Below are positions 19,163 through 31,200 of a stretch of DNA of 64,000 nt, piece after piece. Positions within the stretch are counted from its first letter, which is position 1. Each line of letters starts with the position of its first letter. Position numbers and translations under genes: made by a program. The notes under the pieces are model-generated. The model was not told where the DNA came from. It searched no databases and saw only the letters and a list, made by a program, of their open reading frames with translations. Origin of the DNA: Laburnicola sp. R22_1 (Eukaryota; Ascomycota; Dothideomycetes; Pleosporales; Didymosphaeriaceae); the NCBI GenBank assembly GCA_014281115.1, contig JACONQ010000009.1:1736001-1800000 (forward strand). The letters are read 5' to 3'.

Positions 19163-20820
19163 TTAGCTCGGCTTGTCGCACCCGATCCGCCCCAGTAGCT
19201 CCTTGTGGTCTCCGTGCCCGGGGATACTAATCCCGCTGGACCGAGTGGTTTGCTTCTTGCTCCTCCGAACGCCCGCGACGCCGTTAGCATTCGTGCTTTT
19301 CCTAGATGCAAAGTTGATTGCCTCGACGCCCACCTCCTGCTCCAAGGGCGCGACCTCGTATCCACTTTTGATGTCGTTAATGGGGCCGCTGATGCGCTCC
19401 AGCTCTTCTTCAATTTCCTCGTCGCCGCCCTCGTCGTCGGAGCGCACGTCGTCTGCGGCATTGCCTCTTATGACTTGGGTGACAATTTTCATGATCATAC
19501 AGAACCACAGGAAGATGATGAGTTGCAAGCTCAAGAGCAGAGCTAAAAAGCTATAGCGTATCGTCGGGTTCCAGCAGATGGGGCCCTCGCGGTCCGTGTA
19601 CGCCTTCATAAGGTTCGACCAGACGAGATTGCCACCAAGGGCGTCGTATCGGGAGGTGTCGTCTGCGGGGACCACGGTACCATCGGAGAAATAACAGCCT
19701 GGCTCCATATCGACGGGTGCGTGCTTGTAAATGGAGTAGCAGATCATTGGGAAAAATATTTGGCGGGTGATGATCCAGGTAACCACGAAGAGCCCGAACA
19801 TTACGTCGCATACTCTGGTGTATCCCAGATACTTGAGCAGCTTGGCAGACTAGAGGCCCTTCTCAGTAAACGTACTTGGTGCGGTGGTCAAGTTTACTTA
19901 CCGGCAGTACTATGTCGATCAAGTCCATGATGCATAAGATGACAATACCAACTCGGGTGTGGTAGTATCCGTACGAGAGGAAGAGGAGAGCGATGGTAAA
20001 GATGTGATGGGTAAACATCTCTGCGTAGTCTTTCCGCTTCTCCTCGATATTCACGACCAGGATTTGCTGGATCCAGAAGCCCCATTGCGCGAGGTAGTAA
20101 AACTTGGACAGGCCTGTGATTTCGCGGAACGGCCAGCCTTTCCACATGCCGTGAAGGTTGAAGAAATACTCAGAGTGGTAGATGATGTACTGTACCAGTC
20201 AGCTTCCATCCTTGGGCGCATTGAGACGCACCTGTGTGAACGTACGAATCCGAGCGACCATGAACAAATGCAGTAGCAAACCAGCCACGCCTGTTCCTGG
20301 AACCTAACCAACCCTTTCTTCGACTTGATACCGCCCCGCCTGGCCAATGGAGCCAAGATGTAATCCATCACAGCCACCCTCAACCCTGAGAATATAACAA
20401 GCCACAGCGCTACGTATGGGAGGTCATCGGTGCCGCAGCCGTACTTGTCGGTGCCGGGGTTGTAATAGGAGAGGTGGAAGAATTTCGAGGTGTGTTGCCG
20501 TGCGCGGGGAAAAAAGATGTGCGTGAGGAAGAGGAGCGACAGGAGGTTCACGGCTATGCCTGTACGCGGAATGTCAGTCGTGTTCCACGGCATTGTGCCT
20601 CCCAGGCGGCATCGAACGTACCGATCTGATGCTCGCACAACTGCATGCATAAATAGGTCAAGAGTCCGTCGTTCTCCGTTCGCGCCTTCGCCCTCTTCAC
20701 TGGTTTGTGAGCGCCGTTCATGCCGTTCGCTTTCTCTTCCTTGGACCAAGCTACGTCGGTGCTGTGTCCCAGTGGACCTCCACCCGAGCCCCGGCAGGGG
20801 GTTGCTATCTTGGTTGCCAT
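19163..20820 (-). CDS. LAG1: Ceramide synthase (sphingosine N-acyltransferase, LAG1/LAC1 family)
   Basis: Four exons on the minus strand: 20820-20622, 20559-20246, 20189-19902 and 19849-19163 (495 aa), all GT-AG and in phase. It joins sphingoid base and fatty acyl-CoA to make (dihydro)ceramide in the ER membrane. The TLC domain spans roughly residues 140-370, with YHSEYFFNLHG, KFYYLAQWGFWIQQI and the Lag1 motif: HH at 232-233 in MFTHHIFTIALLFLSY and the acidic pair in CIMDLIDIVLP at about 260 and 263. Several hydrophobic segments follow, then an acidic C-terminus (DDEGGDEEIEEELE) of the kind phosphorylated by CK2 in yeast Lag1. The N-terminus WSKEEKANGMNGAHK is typical of filamentous fungal members. 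The start (MATK at 20820) is the least certain part, as the frame stays open further upstream. Confidence 0.88.
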
Positions 20821-22061
20821 GGTGTGTTCGTTCCGCGCATGCAGTACGCGGGGTGAGCCGGCCAACTGTGGGGAGGGTCGGATGCCGCGTAGTAGTTTGG
20901 CGACTCGGAGCGATGGCTGGGCCGCGGCGTTGTATGCGCCTGCTCCTCTGCTCAAGCTGGCAGTATGAATGCTCCCGCACAATGTCGGTCAATGGAGCTG
21001 CGGTTGCGTGGTAACGAGTGTCTCGGCGGTGTCCCCCTTGTTAAAAACGAGCGGTGATGGGCCACGGGCGACGGGGCAGGGTAAAAGGCGCGGCGCGCAG
21101 GAAAAGAGGTTTCGTGGGTGGGTGAGCGAACGTTTTTGCGGGGTGGGCGTTTCGCACGGGGGTACGAGCGGTGAATTCAGGGCCAGCAAGTGCGGATCGC
21201 ACCTGGGCACCTCCTGAGATTGTCTTGCTTGCCGCTATGCGTGCGCAGATGGCTCGGATTGTGCGATGTTTATTATTCGACCCTGCTCACAGCGTCAGGG
21301 CAATTGGTCTTGAAGTTATTGCCATGGCACAGGCGGTGTCCACCGTTTGGGAAGGTTGCAGGCGCGTCTACGGCGGCCCCCGCAAATATTGAATGCCTAC
21401 CTCGTGCGCGCGCGCCGTGTGCAGGCGACCAGCTCCCAGCTCCCAGCTAGCTGCCTTCGAAGGTACGAGGGTGAGGGCGCGGGCAGCACTGAACAACGAG
21501 ACAGAATAGGAGGCCCTTTGCAAGTCTGCGCTGTGCCTGTGGCCCAGCACCTTGATAGCTAGAGGCATCCGGAGCAGCGAGCCGCCGGTGGCCTGAGCGC
21601 AAAGCCTCTGCTCCCTCCTCCCACTCTCGCTCTCTCTCCGAGGCTCCACCCTGCACTCCTACTTAGTCTCCACCTCTCCCGCCAAGCAGGCCAGGGTCCG
21701 CACCGCTTACGCCTGCGTGGCCAACCTTGGAATGGTTGCTGCCATGTGCAAGCCGTAAGCTGTGCATGCAGCGGGCAGCCAGCCATTGCCCCGCCTCCAT
21801 GGCCGTCTGCCCATCACAGGGAATCACAGCAAGAATCGAGATGCTGATAGTAGAGCCATGCCATTACTGTATATACCGATAACCAAAAACGCGGGCACCG
21901 TCTCCCAAATTCATGCCCAAACCTAAATACCTAAACCTGAACCTAATCATGCAGCGGACAGGGAGGACCACGCCTCAACTCCATTATCCCCACCCACGCA
22001 GACGGACCCTACCATATCCACCCTATCCACCCCCCGAGAAAGTATTCACGCAGCGCTCCTC
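20821..22061. other. Intergenic upstream of LAG1 and 3' of the Bax-inhibitor gene
   Basis: GC-rich and low in long ORFs that resemble proteins. Several overlapping short ORFs (21190-21786) are composition artefacts. It presumably contains the LAG1 promoter, as both genes here are on the minus strand. Confidence 0.4.
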
Positions 22062-22947
22062 CTAATTGTTGTTTTGGGAGTTGAGGATCCTCAGGATGGC
22101 GAGGAAGAGGTTAATAATATCAAGGTAGAGAGAGATGGCGGCTGCAATCTCCTCCTCGACGTGGTAGTGGCGCATGATCAGCTGCGTGTCCACCAGGATG
22201 TAGCCAGAGAAGATCAAGGCCGCCACGATGCCGTAGCCAAGCTCCATCGTAGACGTCTTCGGGAAGAATGCAGACATGAACCCGAAGAGTATCAGCACCC
22301 ACAGAGCTCCGAAGAGGTAGGGCATCCAGCTTGTAAAGTCGTACTTGGTCTGGCAGGCGAACAGGCTCAGCGCCACGAAGATGCCGAACGTGAAGAGGAC
22401 GGCCTCGAGCACAATCTTGGAATCGGTAAAGGATATGACGATGGAGATGGAGTAGGCCTCCATGGCGGTAAAGCCGGCGAGGAACAAGAGGTTCGTCGGA
22501 TACGACTTGCGCTTCCAGAAGGTGAGGCCGAGGAAGACAAAGGTTCCGATGAGCGACACCCACATGGCCCACTGGTGTGTCTGGATCCATGTCTTGTACG
22601 ATTCCGAGGCCATGGACAGACCGCCGAGCGCGGCTGTCGCGAGCAGTTGAACAGTCCTAGAGCGCCGTCAGCTTCCCTTCTCCGCCATGCACGGGTGCTG
22701 GCCAGACTCACAGTATGGCATACACCTTCCGGATGAAGGCCATGCGGATATCCAGCGTCGCCTCGGCCACAACACCCCCGAACTTGAAGTCGTCAGGCAC
22801 GTTGTCATTCTCGCTCCTCGGTACGCCTGAGATGAGGGCTTCGCGCGTCGGATCCGACTCCTGGTAGCTGGGTGGCGTTTGCGCGAACGGTGTCGTCTCT
22901 TCGAGCGAGTCCCGCTGCGGGACGTTTTGGTATTTCGGGCCGGCCAT
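22062..22947 (-). CDS. BXI1: Bax inhibitor-1 family protein (TMBIM/LFG type, Bxi1)
   Basis: Two exons, 22947-22712 and 22656-22062, with a phase-2 GTGAGT...TAG intron (276 aa). The start is MAGPKYQNVPQRD; a GTG slightly upstream is ignored. A Pro-rich cytosolic N-terminus (FAQTPPSYQESD) leads into DIRMAFIRKVYAILTVQLLATAA, the family signature. There are about seven membrane helices, including WVSLIGTFVFLGLTF, LLFLAGFTAMEAYSISIV, LEAVLFTFGIFVALSLFA and LGYGIVAALIFSGYILVDTQLIM, then the conserved Y-H-V-E-E-E-I-A-A-A-I-S-L-Y-L-D-I-I-N-L-F. It probably sits in ER, Golgi or vacuolar membranes and affects calcium leak and stress-induced death in related systems. Confidence 0.9.
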
Positions 22948-24433
22948 GTTGAAGCTCCGCACGATGTCCTGGGGAGAGATATCGATGAAGGCGCGCGCTG
23001 GGGTGCAGGGGGTAGGGGCGGTTGCGACGACGGAGCTCGGTGGCAGTGGGCTGTGTTAAGGCAGTCGTCATCTCTCTGCCAAGCCTCAATGACATAATCC
23101 CATCGCCAATCGCCCTTTGCAACCATCCCTCTGTCACAGTCCCATTGTCAAACTCATCCACGTCTCTCTTTTCGCTCGTGCTGATTGCCATTCCGCTAAA
23201 GCTGGTGAAGTGTCGTAATTTTATCGCTTTCCTTTTGTCCTCTCGCCTCTACGTGTTGCGAGTCAACTGTTCAGCAGTTCCTTCGCTTCGATTCTCTTCC
23301 ATTCTACGGTGTACCCCATCGCCTTTCCTTTCCGAGGCATGAACGGTCAGCCCACAGAAACGGTTGAAATGCTTGCCTATCTTCCTGTTACCTGGTCATC
23401 GTCGGAAGCCTCAGTGGACACGGCCAGGAATCAAAATCTACTGGTTCCTCGAGGTATCATTTCAGAACACTCTTCTTCTGCGTTATATACCGAATTCTGT
23501 GATGTGTAGGTAAATGGGGGCTTACGCTACCACATTGACATTGTGCCAGATGCTCATTGAAGAAAACTGACGTACTGCTTCATGCGCCAAGGCAAGTGCG
23601 AAACCCTCTACCAGATGTCTTGTGAGCAAACATAGCTGCAGCGAGTTGGCTTCGTCTCAGTCTGCTTTTCGAGCATTGTTTTGATCGGTTCAGTATGTAT
23701 TGGTTAGGTATTTGTCAGTTCTGCTCCCAGTGTCGACGCATGTTCCGGTATTTGATTCTCCTGCGAAACGGGAAGTATCTACAGCAAGCGTTCGAATCTC
23801 GTCAGTTCATCTGCTCGTTACTATTAACATCAGGGTCTCGTGTGAATTTGTCTGTGAGGGTGCTATACTGGTTAGGACGGATTGTTAACGCACCCATTTA
23901 TGGCACACCTGGGGCCATACAGCACCGGCGTCATGAATATATCAGTAGAGTCATTCTGCGTATTACATCCTGGAATATTACCGCACAGAAACTAATAAGC
24001 TTAGACTGAATATCGGTGTCGTCGATCTTCGGCAGATGAGGGAGAGTGAATGGCATATCACGTGGCCTCTTGCTCACCGGGGCGGCTTCCTCTATACAGT
24101 CCTCACAATGCCCTGTAATATATAAATGTGCTAATATGGCGATAGAATGGCTCCCAGTTTGGCCAACTAGGTGAATGTTTCCTACAATACCACCTATTGT
24201 TTAACCACCAGCCTTTCCACATTGTTGAAAGACAAGTGCGCTAGAGCTGACGTAACGCCCCCCCGGCCAAGCTCCTTGGTCAGCAGCTCTCCCCTCCGTT
24301 ATAAACTACCATCACGCAGCACCGGGACCCCGCTCTCTACGTTGAACACACCCGGAGCTACAAGAATCAACCTTCAACAGTGCCACCGAGCAGACAACTT
24401 ACTCGAAACACACCCTCTCTGAGGAAAGCAGAC
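22948..24433. other. 1.5 kb intergenic, nothing recognised
   Basis: Upstream of two divergent genes (Bax inhibitor on minus, unknown protein on plus). ORFs such as 23695-24009 plus show no domain. A short C-run (acgccccccc) near 24260 precedes the + strand gene. Confidence 0.4.
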
Positions 24434-26332
24434 ATGCCTGCTCCTTCCTCACCTACCATCTCCACGTCCACCTCTACCCCAGGGGTCGACCATTCCACAC
24501 CGCCGTCTAGCATCGGCTCACCTACGATGGGCCCGACGAACTCCTTTAAGGCTGACAAGCCGCCGAAGAAGACAGCTACCATTACCCCTCAGAAGTCTCT
24601 TCTCGCTGTCGCCTTCCTCATCCTCGCCGTTGTCCTTAAATGCATCGATCACGACTACACACTCCTCAAGTTCATTGGTCTCTCAACCATCATCCTGTCG
24701 CTGAGCTGCATCATCGGACTCTTCCGTGAGTCCGAACTCCAATGGCATGAGGACGATGTGTCTGCCACTACCGTCGAGTGCGCAACACTATGGGCTGAAG
24801 ATGTTCTCCAAGCCCTTTACAACATCAATGTTCCCACAGAGCAGACCCCAATTCCATCACCTGTCACGAACACCGCGAAGCATGCAACACTCAAAGTATG
24901 CTACTCGCTGATCGATAATACGAACGACACATCTGAACTGTCCATGTTGGCTCCATCGTTTGTCGACCTTGCAAAGCCCTTCCTTGACGCCTTCTCTATC
25001 GGTGCCGATATTTTCGCACCGTCTTTCTACGATGTTGCACGGCTTTGGACTGAAGGCTTCTCTAGCGCGGATGATCTCTTCGTCGACGATTCTACCACCG
25101 CTGTCCTGACCGCACATCTCCTCTCTTTCGAACGCGCCAACACAGCACACCTATTCGACCCATCGTTTATCGACCTGGCACAACCCTGGCTAGATGACTT
25201 CGCTGCCGTTGCCGATATATTCACAACACCATCGACTCAGGAGGTCTTAGCCACTGAACTCCGCCGCTTCGACTCGGCTGATGGCCTCCTCGCGAACACG
25301 AACACGTGCCCCTTCAAAAATTCGTTGGGAGCATGGAAGAACTTTCCACAGGCCCACCGAGACCCACGTCGTCAGTATTCCACGCCGGACACCAACTATT
25401 CACCTCCCGTCATGGATCCTCCCCACCCGCAGAGCGATGCAGCGAAACCGGATTACAACAACGATGTATACTTTCTGGAATGGTTGAAGTACCAATCTAC
25501 TAAGGTGACGCTAATCGAGAAACAACACCCATACCTTTACATCACCAATCTTCCCGGCGTCTGGGTGTTCCGCATCCCCGCTGCGAAACCTGAGTCTTCA
25601 ATCACCGGCTTGGACCACCTCGTCATTCAGTGGTGTCAGGCGGCCCAGCACTTTTGGTGCCCCGATTATGGGCTGAAGTTTAGTTTCGAAGACGGCTTGG
25701 ACAAGAAGACGGCGGGGAAGCCGATCTTCAGCGAGTCGCCCAACCCACCAGACGGGGCCGCGAAGGGACCGATGATGTGGGACCCGCGTCGAAACGACCC
25801 AGCTGGTCCTTGGTGGGAAGAGACATATAATGGACTCTTCCCAGCGCAGAAAGAAGACGAAGCAAAGGCACGAGCGCAGCAAGAAGAGGCCGAAGCCATG
25901 GCACGAGCGCAAGAAGAGGCCTACTATCAGGCACGAGCGCAGCAAGAAGAAGCCTATTATCTGGCACGAGCGCAGCAGGAAGAAGAGGCGTACTATCAGG
26001 CACGAGCGCAGCAGGAAGAGGCCGAAGCCATAGCACGAGCGCAGCAAGAAGAGGTATACTTTCTAACGGAAGTATGGAAGTATTACGTCGAAGAATGGAA
26101 CCGAGCCAAAGAACAGTATGTCCAGCACAGGGAGCAAGTCCAGCGCGCAGCAGCGCGCCAACAGCAACAGCAGGCCGAGGCCATGGGCCAGCACGCGCGC
26201 ATGCTCGAGATGCTGGAGAACTACAAGAAGGAACATGGAGCGGTGCAGGCTGAGGAGGCTTGGGGATCCCTGCTGCGGGAGGCGTTGGGTGAAGAGTTCA
26301 CTGCCGACTTCTTTGCACGGGAGTTGGGATGA
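24434..26332 (+). CDS. Unknown membrane-anchored protein with PSFxDLA repeats and Gln/Glu-rich coiled coil
   Basis: 632 residues, single exon. The first ATG is 24434 (MPAPSSPTISTSTSTPG). A Ser/Thr/Pro-rich N-terminus is followed by two hydrophobic segments, SLLAVAFLILAVVLKCI (about 55-71) and FIGLSTIILSLSCIIGLF (about 80-97), likely a hairpin anchor. Then come three degenerate repeats at about residues 174, 196 and 243, of pattern PSF(V/Y/I)D(L/V)A(K/R/Q)..L(D/T)..F...AD(I/D)(F/L). A middle domain (DVYFLEWLKYQSTKV...LYITNLPGVWVFRIPAA) is followed by a predicted long coiled coil at about 475-600, built of ARAQQEEA-type units, ending in LGEEFTADFFARELG. No family was recognised. Similar orphan proteins with expanded coiled coils are common in Pezizomycotina. 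Confidence 0.65.
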   Translation: MPAPSSPTISTSTSTPGVDHSTPPSSIGSPTMGPTNSFKADKPPKKTATITPQKSLLAVAFLILAVVLKCIDHDYTLLKFIGLSTIILSLSCIIGLFRESELQWHEDDVSATTVECATLWAEDVLQALYNINVPTEQTPIPSPVTNTAKHATLKVCYSLIDNTNDTSELSMLAPSFVDLAKPFLDAFSIGADIFAPSFYDVARLWTEGFSSADDLFVDDSTTAVLTAHLLSFERANTAHLFDPSFIDLAQPWLDDFAAVADIFTTPSTQEVLATELRRFDSADGLLANTNTCPFKNSLGAWKNFPQAHRDPRRQYSTPDTNYSPPVMDPPHPQSDAAKPDYNNDVYFLEWLKYQSTKVTLIEKQHPYLYITNLPGVWVFRIPAAKPESSITGLDHLVIQWCQAAQHFWCPDYGLKFSFEDGLDKKTAGKPIFSESPNPPDGAAKGPMMWDPRRNDPAGPWWEETYNGLFPAQKEDEAKARAQQEEAEAMARAQEEAYYQARAQQEEAYYLARAQQEEEAYYQARAQQEEAEAIARAQQEEVYFLTEVWKYYVEEWNRAKEQYVQHREQVQRAAARQQQQQAEAMGQHARMLEMLENYKKEHGAVQAEEAWGSLLREALGEEFTADFFARELG

Positions 26333-26745
26333 AGGTATTTCTTGAGGGGTTGAGTCTTGAGAGGCCGTGAGGAAATCGACTAGAGCGATTCTATACGGCC
26401 GTGGATATCTTTTCACTTTTGCGTCTATGAGCAGCTTGTTTTGTCTTTTCAGTGATATGGATTGGTCGATACCCACATGCGATTTTGCATTTTACGGCGT
26501 TCCAACGGCGTGGAAGTATATGCATTTGGGGAAGTATGTGCCTTTGGGCACTTCCTGGCATTGTGCTTGTGCAGTTCACGGCACCTAGTTCATCATCAGT
26601 TACTTGTACCAGAATGCTCATATGAAAGAGGAAGACCATGTTGCCCATGTGTGATCACGTGCGGCCTGTAACATAATCAGACCCGTATATTTGTACAAAG
26701 TGAAGCAAGAAGAGAATGTGCCGGGTATCATTTCATTGTACATCA
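26333..26745. other. Convergent intergenic region
   Basis: 413 bp between the 3' ends of two convergent genes. Only terminator/UTR sequence is expected; no other signal was seen. Confidence 0.45.
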
Positions 26746-27962
26746 TCACAGCTTCCGCCGACTAAAAGCCCAGTACGCCTTCCACGGCAGCTTCCAATCC
26801 ACCGTCCTCAACGATCTGTCGAAGAGGTCAAAATCCACCTTCTCTAAGCGATCAAGCCAAGACTGCGTAGAGATGCTCGGCATGAAGACGCCAAAAGCTT
26901 TTTCAACCTCGGCGAGCTTTGCGTCCATTCCGGTGTTGAGCTCTTGTGAGCTGTACTGTCGCTCCTCGTCCTCCTGATGCTCGAAGTCGTGGCCCACGGT
27001 CCCTTCGGATCGGAGCTTGGAGAGCATCTCTCGCGCTGTGATGAGATGGTCGTTTGCTCGTGTGGCGACTGTGAAGACGGCGTCGCGGAGGCCAGGAGCT
27101 GCGGCACCTAAACGGAATACATCCTCCTCTCTCAATCCTGCTTCGGCCATGACGTCAAGAGGTAGCAGAACGGCGCCTTGGGTGGGTCCTTGGCCTCCAG
27201 TAACACCCCCGCTCGTGCCTAATGGCTGCTGTGGAGGAAATGCAATCAGGGGAATACCCCGTAGGACGGCAGCGATGCCCATAGCCTTGCCAATATGCGA
27301 CGCAATGTGGTCCGTCGTGACGGAGGCCTGCGGCAAAGAAGACAGAGTCAGATAGAGCAACGTAGAGTACGTGTTTTCTGCGTATGTCTCCAAAGCCGAT
27401 AGTGTAGGGTATGGTGGATTCCCCAGATATTGCTCTCGTGTATTGATGACGCGATGGAACCAGTTCTTGCTCAACCTCGCCTGTCCACCAGAGCGCTCGA
27501 GCAAGTCCTCTGCGGCTTTTGCCAGCAGTATGGCTACAGGCTCTTTTGGCGGTGCTCCCGCCAGCGCCTTTGCGACTGCGTCCCGCCAGAACTGCATGCG
27601 CATCATGCCGATGGTGGGTGTGCTCGTCGTGTCGGCCACGCGGGCGACGTCGACATTGAATGCGCGGATGGCGAGGTAGGCATCGCGAGATGAGTGCGGG
27701 ATGAAGGTCTGGAGGACGTATGAGGGAGCGTCGTAGGTCCTGCACCAGCATGAGCGCGGTTCATTCCATTGCTTGTAGCCCGGGCCACAGCCACACACTT
27801 GACTAGATTCGCGCAATACGCTCTTGCCCTGTCGACTTCTTCAGCCGACGGATGCGCTGGACTTGTCCGATACGGCGCCTGGTGGAAGCATCTTCTCGAG
27901 AGCGTCTTTCTCGGGGCTTGCATGCGCCGTGCGGAAGCTGCAGGGAACTGTGAGCGGCGCAT
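26746..27962 (-). CDS. NDUFAF6: Mitochondrial complex I assembly factor NDUFAF6-like (squalene/phytoene synthase fold)
   Basis: Two exons: 27962-27799 and 27739-26746, phase-2 intron (GTGTGT...GCAG), 385 aa. The N-terminus is rich in Arg and Ser with few acids (MRRSQFPAASARRMQAPRK), a mitochondrial presequence. Then come HPSAEEVDRARAYCANLVKTYDAPSYVLQTFIP, AYLAIRAFNVDVARVAD, GMMRMQFWRDAV, ENTYSTLLYLTL and HIGKAMGIAAVLRGIP, the order of the trans-isoprenyl diphosphate synthase-like family that includes NDUFAF6. The Asp-rich DxxxD motifs of true phytoene synthases are not conserved, so a non-catalytic assembly role is likely. It is divergent from RAD5 across 280 bp. Confidence 0.83.
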
Positions 27963-28242
27963 TGAATCGTCGAGGATGGAGAGAACAGGAAATCAAGGCA
28001 GCAGGACAGGAGCCATCTCAAGATTTCACAAAGGCATAGAAGCAGCAGGCCAAAGAATGAGCATACAGATAATGGTACATCAGACGTCGGCGTCATGGGA
28101 TGGAAAAGTTCGGAGGAAGAGCAATTGCCAGTGCGTGGCGCTAATTGGCTGGCGGCGGCGCGACGTGAAAGCGCGTCTTCGCCACGGACGCGACGCACTT
28201 CCACCGAAAAGTTGGCCCGCACATACACGCCCAAACACAACC
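27963..28242. promoter_or_regulatory. Divergent promoter, NDUFAF6-like / RAD5
   Basis: 280 bp between two opposed start codons. No TATA box was seen. CGTCGCG-type CpG-rich elements occur near 28145-28200. Confidence 0.5.
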
Positions 28243-31200
28243 ATGGAGTCGCCGCACCCAGACGAAAGGCCGCACAAGAAGCGCAGGTTCTTTGCGGAAG
28301 AGCCGTCCCCCATCCAAATCCCGCCTGTCCACCCCGCATCGCCCCAGCCTGCCTTTGACAGCGCCCGTGGCAGCCCGCGAAGGAGACCGGACGATAACGT
28401 GGCAGAAGATGGAGGGGACCTGCTTGGATTCGATGTTGCTATGCTCCAGGCCGTTGTGGGCGAGCTGCCGCGTCCGGCTCTGCAGAAGCTGAAGGACGTG
28501 AGCGGCGGCGATGTGCAACGAGGCATGTACGCTCAATCGAGGCAGTGGTCTGTTCTGACTCTCTTTAGCGATCAACCTGTATCTCGATGGCTCCTGGGCC
28601 TCCGCATCGCCCCACGCCCCCGTCATTGTGCCACTGCCTCGGCCGGCCGCCGTGCAGACAACGCTCACAACCGCTCTGAAGAGAAACCACTCCGATGCCT
28701 CCAACACGTCCGCGCCTGACTCGAGCAGTTCAACGCCCATAGCCCCCGTACTCAAGCAGATGCCGGAGAAGCGGTACATTGGATCGTTTGGCGTCGTCGG
28801 ATGGGCTACAAAGAGTGCGAGTGGCTTGCTTCGGCACGAGGAGAAGGTCGGCATTGAGCGCCAAAAGACACAGCCGAAGCAGAGCAAAGGTCTCAAGCGA
28901 GTAGTCAATCTGAAGAAGCAGGATGTCATCGTTCGATTTACCAATGAGCGCGGCGTGGAAGTGGGCCGGTTGGAGAACGAGACTGCCGCTTGGATATCCA
29001 CCTTGATCGACCAAAAGGTCTGCTCGTTCGAAGGAACAGTTGTATATACGCCAGACAGGCTCAAGACGGGGGAGAATATCTTCCTACAGCTACGCGGCTA
29101 CTTTCTACGCTATGCTTTTGATAAGAGAAAATTCGTCAAGCCAGACAACAATCGCGAGATCAATCTCTTCGAACAAAAGGAGAGCTCCGACGAAAGAGAT
29201 CTAAGGCTGCGCCAGGTCGGCCTAGTGAAACTGTTCGAGGCAATCAATCTGCACCCGACCAGGCAGAACGAGACCACAGCGAAGCACAAGCGACAAGGTC
29301 TGCTACAAGCTGCGGAAAAGGCAGAGAATGAGCCCAAACCTAAGACCAAGAATGGGACTGCCGCCGAACCTGGCTCTTCCCCGCCGACAGAGGAGGCCGA
29401 GGAGGGAGAAGAATTGGAGCAAGACCAGCTAGACTCACTATACAAAAAGGCTCAATCGTTCGATTTCGATACTCCGGAGATGGACCCTGCCGATACCTTT
29501 GTCATGAACCTCCGCAAATATCAAAAGCAAGCGTTGCACTGGATGGTTAATAAAGAGAAGGACGATGCCGGCGAACAAAAGGACGAGTCAATGCATCCAT
29601 TGTGGGAAGAGTATGAGTGGCCGACACAAGATGCCGACAGTATACCGGTACCGGCGATCGAGGATCAGGCCATGTTCTATGTGAATCCATATTCGGGTGA
29701 GCTTTCGCTGGAGTTCCCGAAACAGGAGCAGAATTGCTTGGGGGGCATCCTAGCTGACGGTAGGTGACTATGCACACCTATGTTCATATATATCAGGACT
29801 GACGTGCAACAGAAATGGGTCTTGGCAAGACGATAGAGATGTTGAGCTTGATACATACTCATCGAAACGAGGTCATCAAGGATGAAACTTCATCCACAAC
29901 CCGAACCCTACCCCGGCTACCAAAGAGCAGTGCCGCGGTGGAACCGGCTCCATATACCACGTTAGTAGTGGCGCCCATGTCACTTCTAGCACAATGGCAA
30001 AGTGAAGCGGAGAAAGCGTCCAAAGACGGCACTTTGAAGGTCATGCTTTACTATGGCTCCGAAAAGGCAATCAATCTACAGAGATTATGCTCCGAGTCCA
30101 ACGGCGCAAGTGCGCCCAATGTCATCGTCACAAGTTACGGTGTTATCTTATCCGAGTATGGACAGGTAGCCAAAGAGGATGGGAACCGCGGCTCGCGCGG
30201 CGGCTTGTTCTCACTCGACTACTTCCGCATCATTCTTGACGAGGCTCACTACATAAAAAATCGACAGTCGAAGACTGCGAAGGCATGCTACGAGCTCAGC
30301 GCGAGGCATCGATGGGTTCTAACCGGCACGCCAATCGTCAACAGGCTGGAAGATCTCTTCAGTCTGGTCCGGTTCCTCAAAGTGGAGCCCTGGAGCAACT
30401 TTTCTTTCTGGAAGACCTTCATCACTGTTCCTTTCGAATCAGGAGATTTTATTCGTGCACTCGACGTTGTGCAGACAGTGCTCGAGCCGCTTGTGCTCCG
30501 GCGCACGAAGGATATGAAGACACCAAGTGGCGAAGCACTCGTCCCTCTTCCTCCAAAGACGATTGAGATTGACAAGATTGAACTCTCTCAGGACGAGCGT
30601 GATGTATACGACCACATCTACATGCGAGCAAAATCGGTGCTCAACGCGAACGCTGAGAAGGGCACGCTATTAAAGTCTTATACGACTATCTTCGCTCAGA
30701 TTCTGCGCTTGCGTCAATCGTGTTGCCATCCTGTCCTTACGCGCAAAGCTAACATCGTTGCCGACGAGGAAGATGCAGCCCTAGCATCCGACCTTGCGAA
30801 CGGACTAGCAGATGATATGGATCTCGATAGCCTCATCGAGCGCTTCTCTGCAGAGGGCGATCAGGATGTCAACAAGTTCGGTGCTCACGTCCTGAAACAG
30901 ATTCAGGACGAAGCCGACGCAGAGTGTCCAATCTGTTCCGAGGAACCCATGATCGAGCAAGCTGTCAGTGGATGCTGGCATTCTGCATGCAAAGAATGCC
31001 TACTAAACTACATCAGCCACCAACGTGACAAAGGCGAGCTCCCGCGTTGTTTCAACTGTCGCGAACCGATCAGTGCTCGCGATGTGTTTGAAGTTGTGCG
31101 TCACGACCATGTTCCCGACGACACCAACGTACGTAGCGACGCCTTCAATTCCTCCGCTCCCGCCGCCACACAAACACCGCGTGTATCCCTCCGCCGCATC

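Noticed and set aside
27803..28339. 178-codon minus ORF over the NDUFAF6/RAD5 promoter
   Set aside because: It overlaps two well-supported gene starts; composition artefact.
28484..28508. GTGAGC at 28499 as the first RAD5 donor
   Set aside because: It looks canonical but gives phase 0 and puts INLYLDGSW out of frame; the GC donor at 28523 fits.
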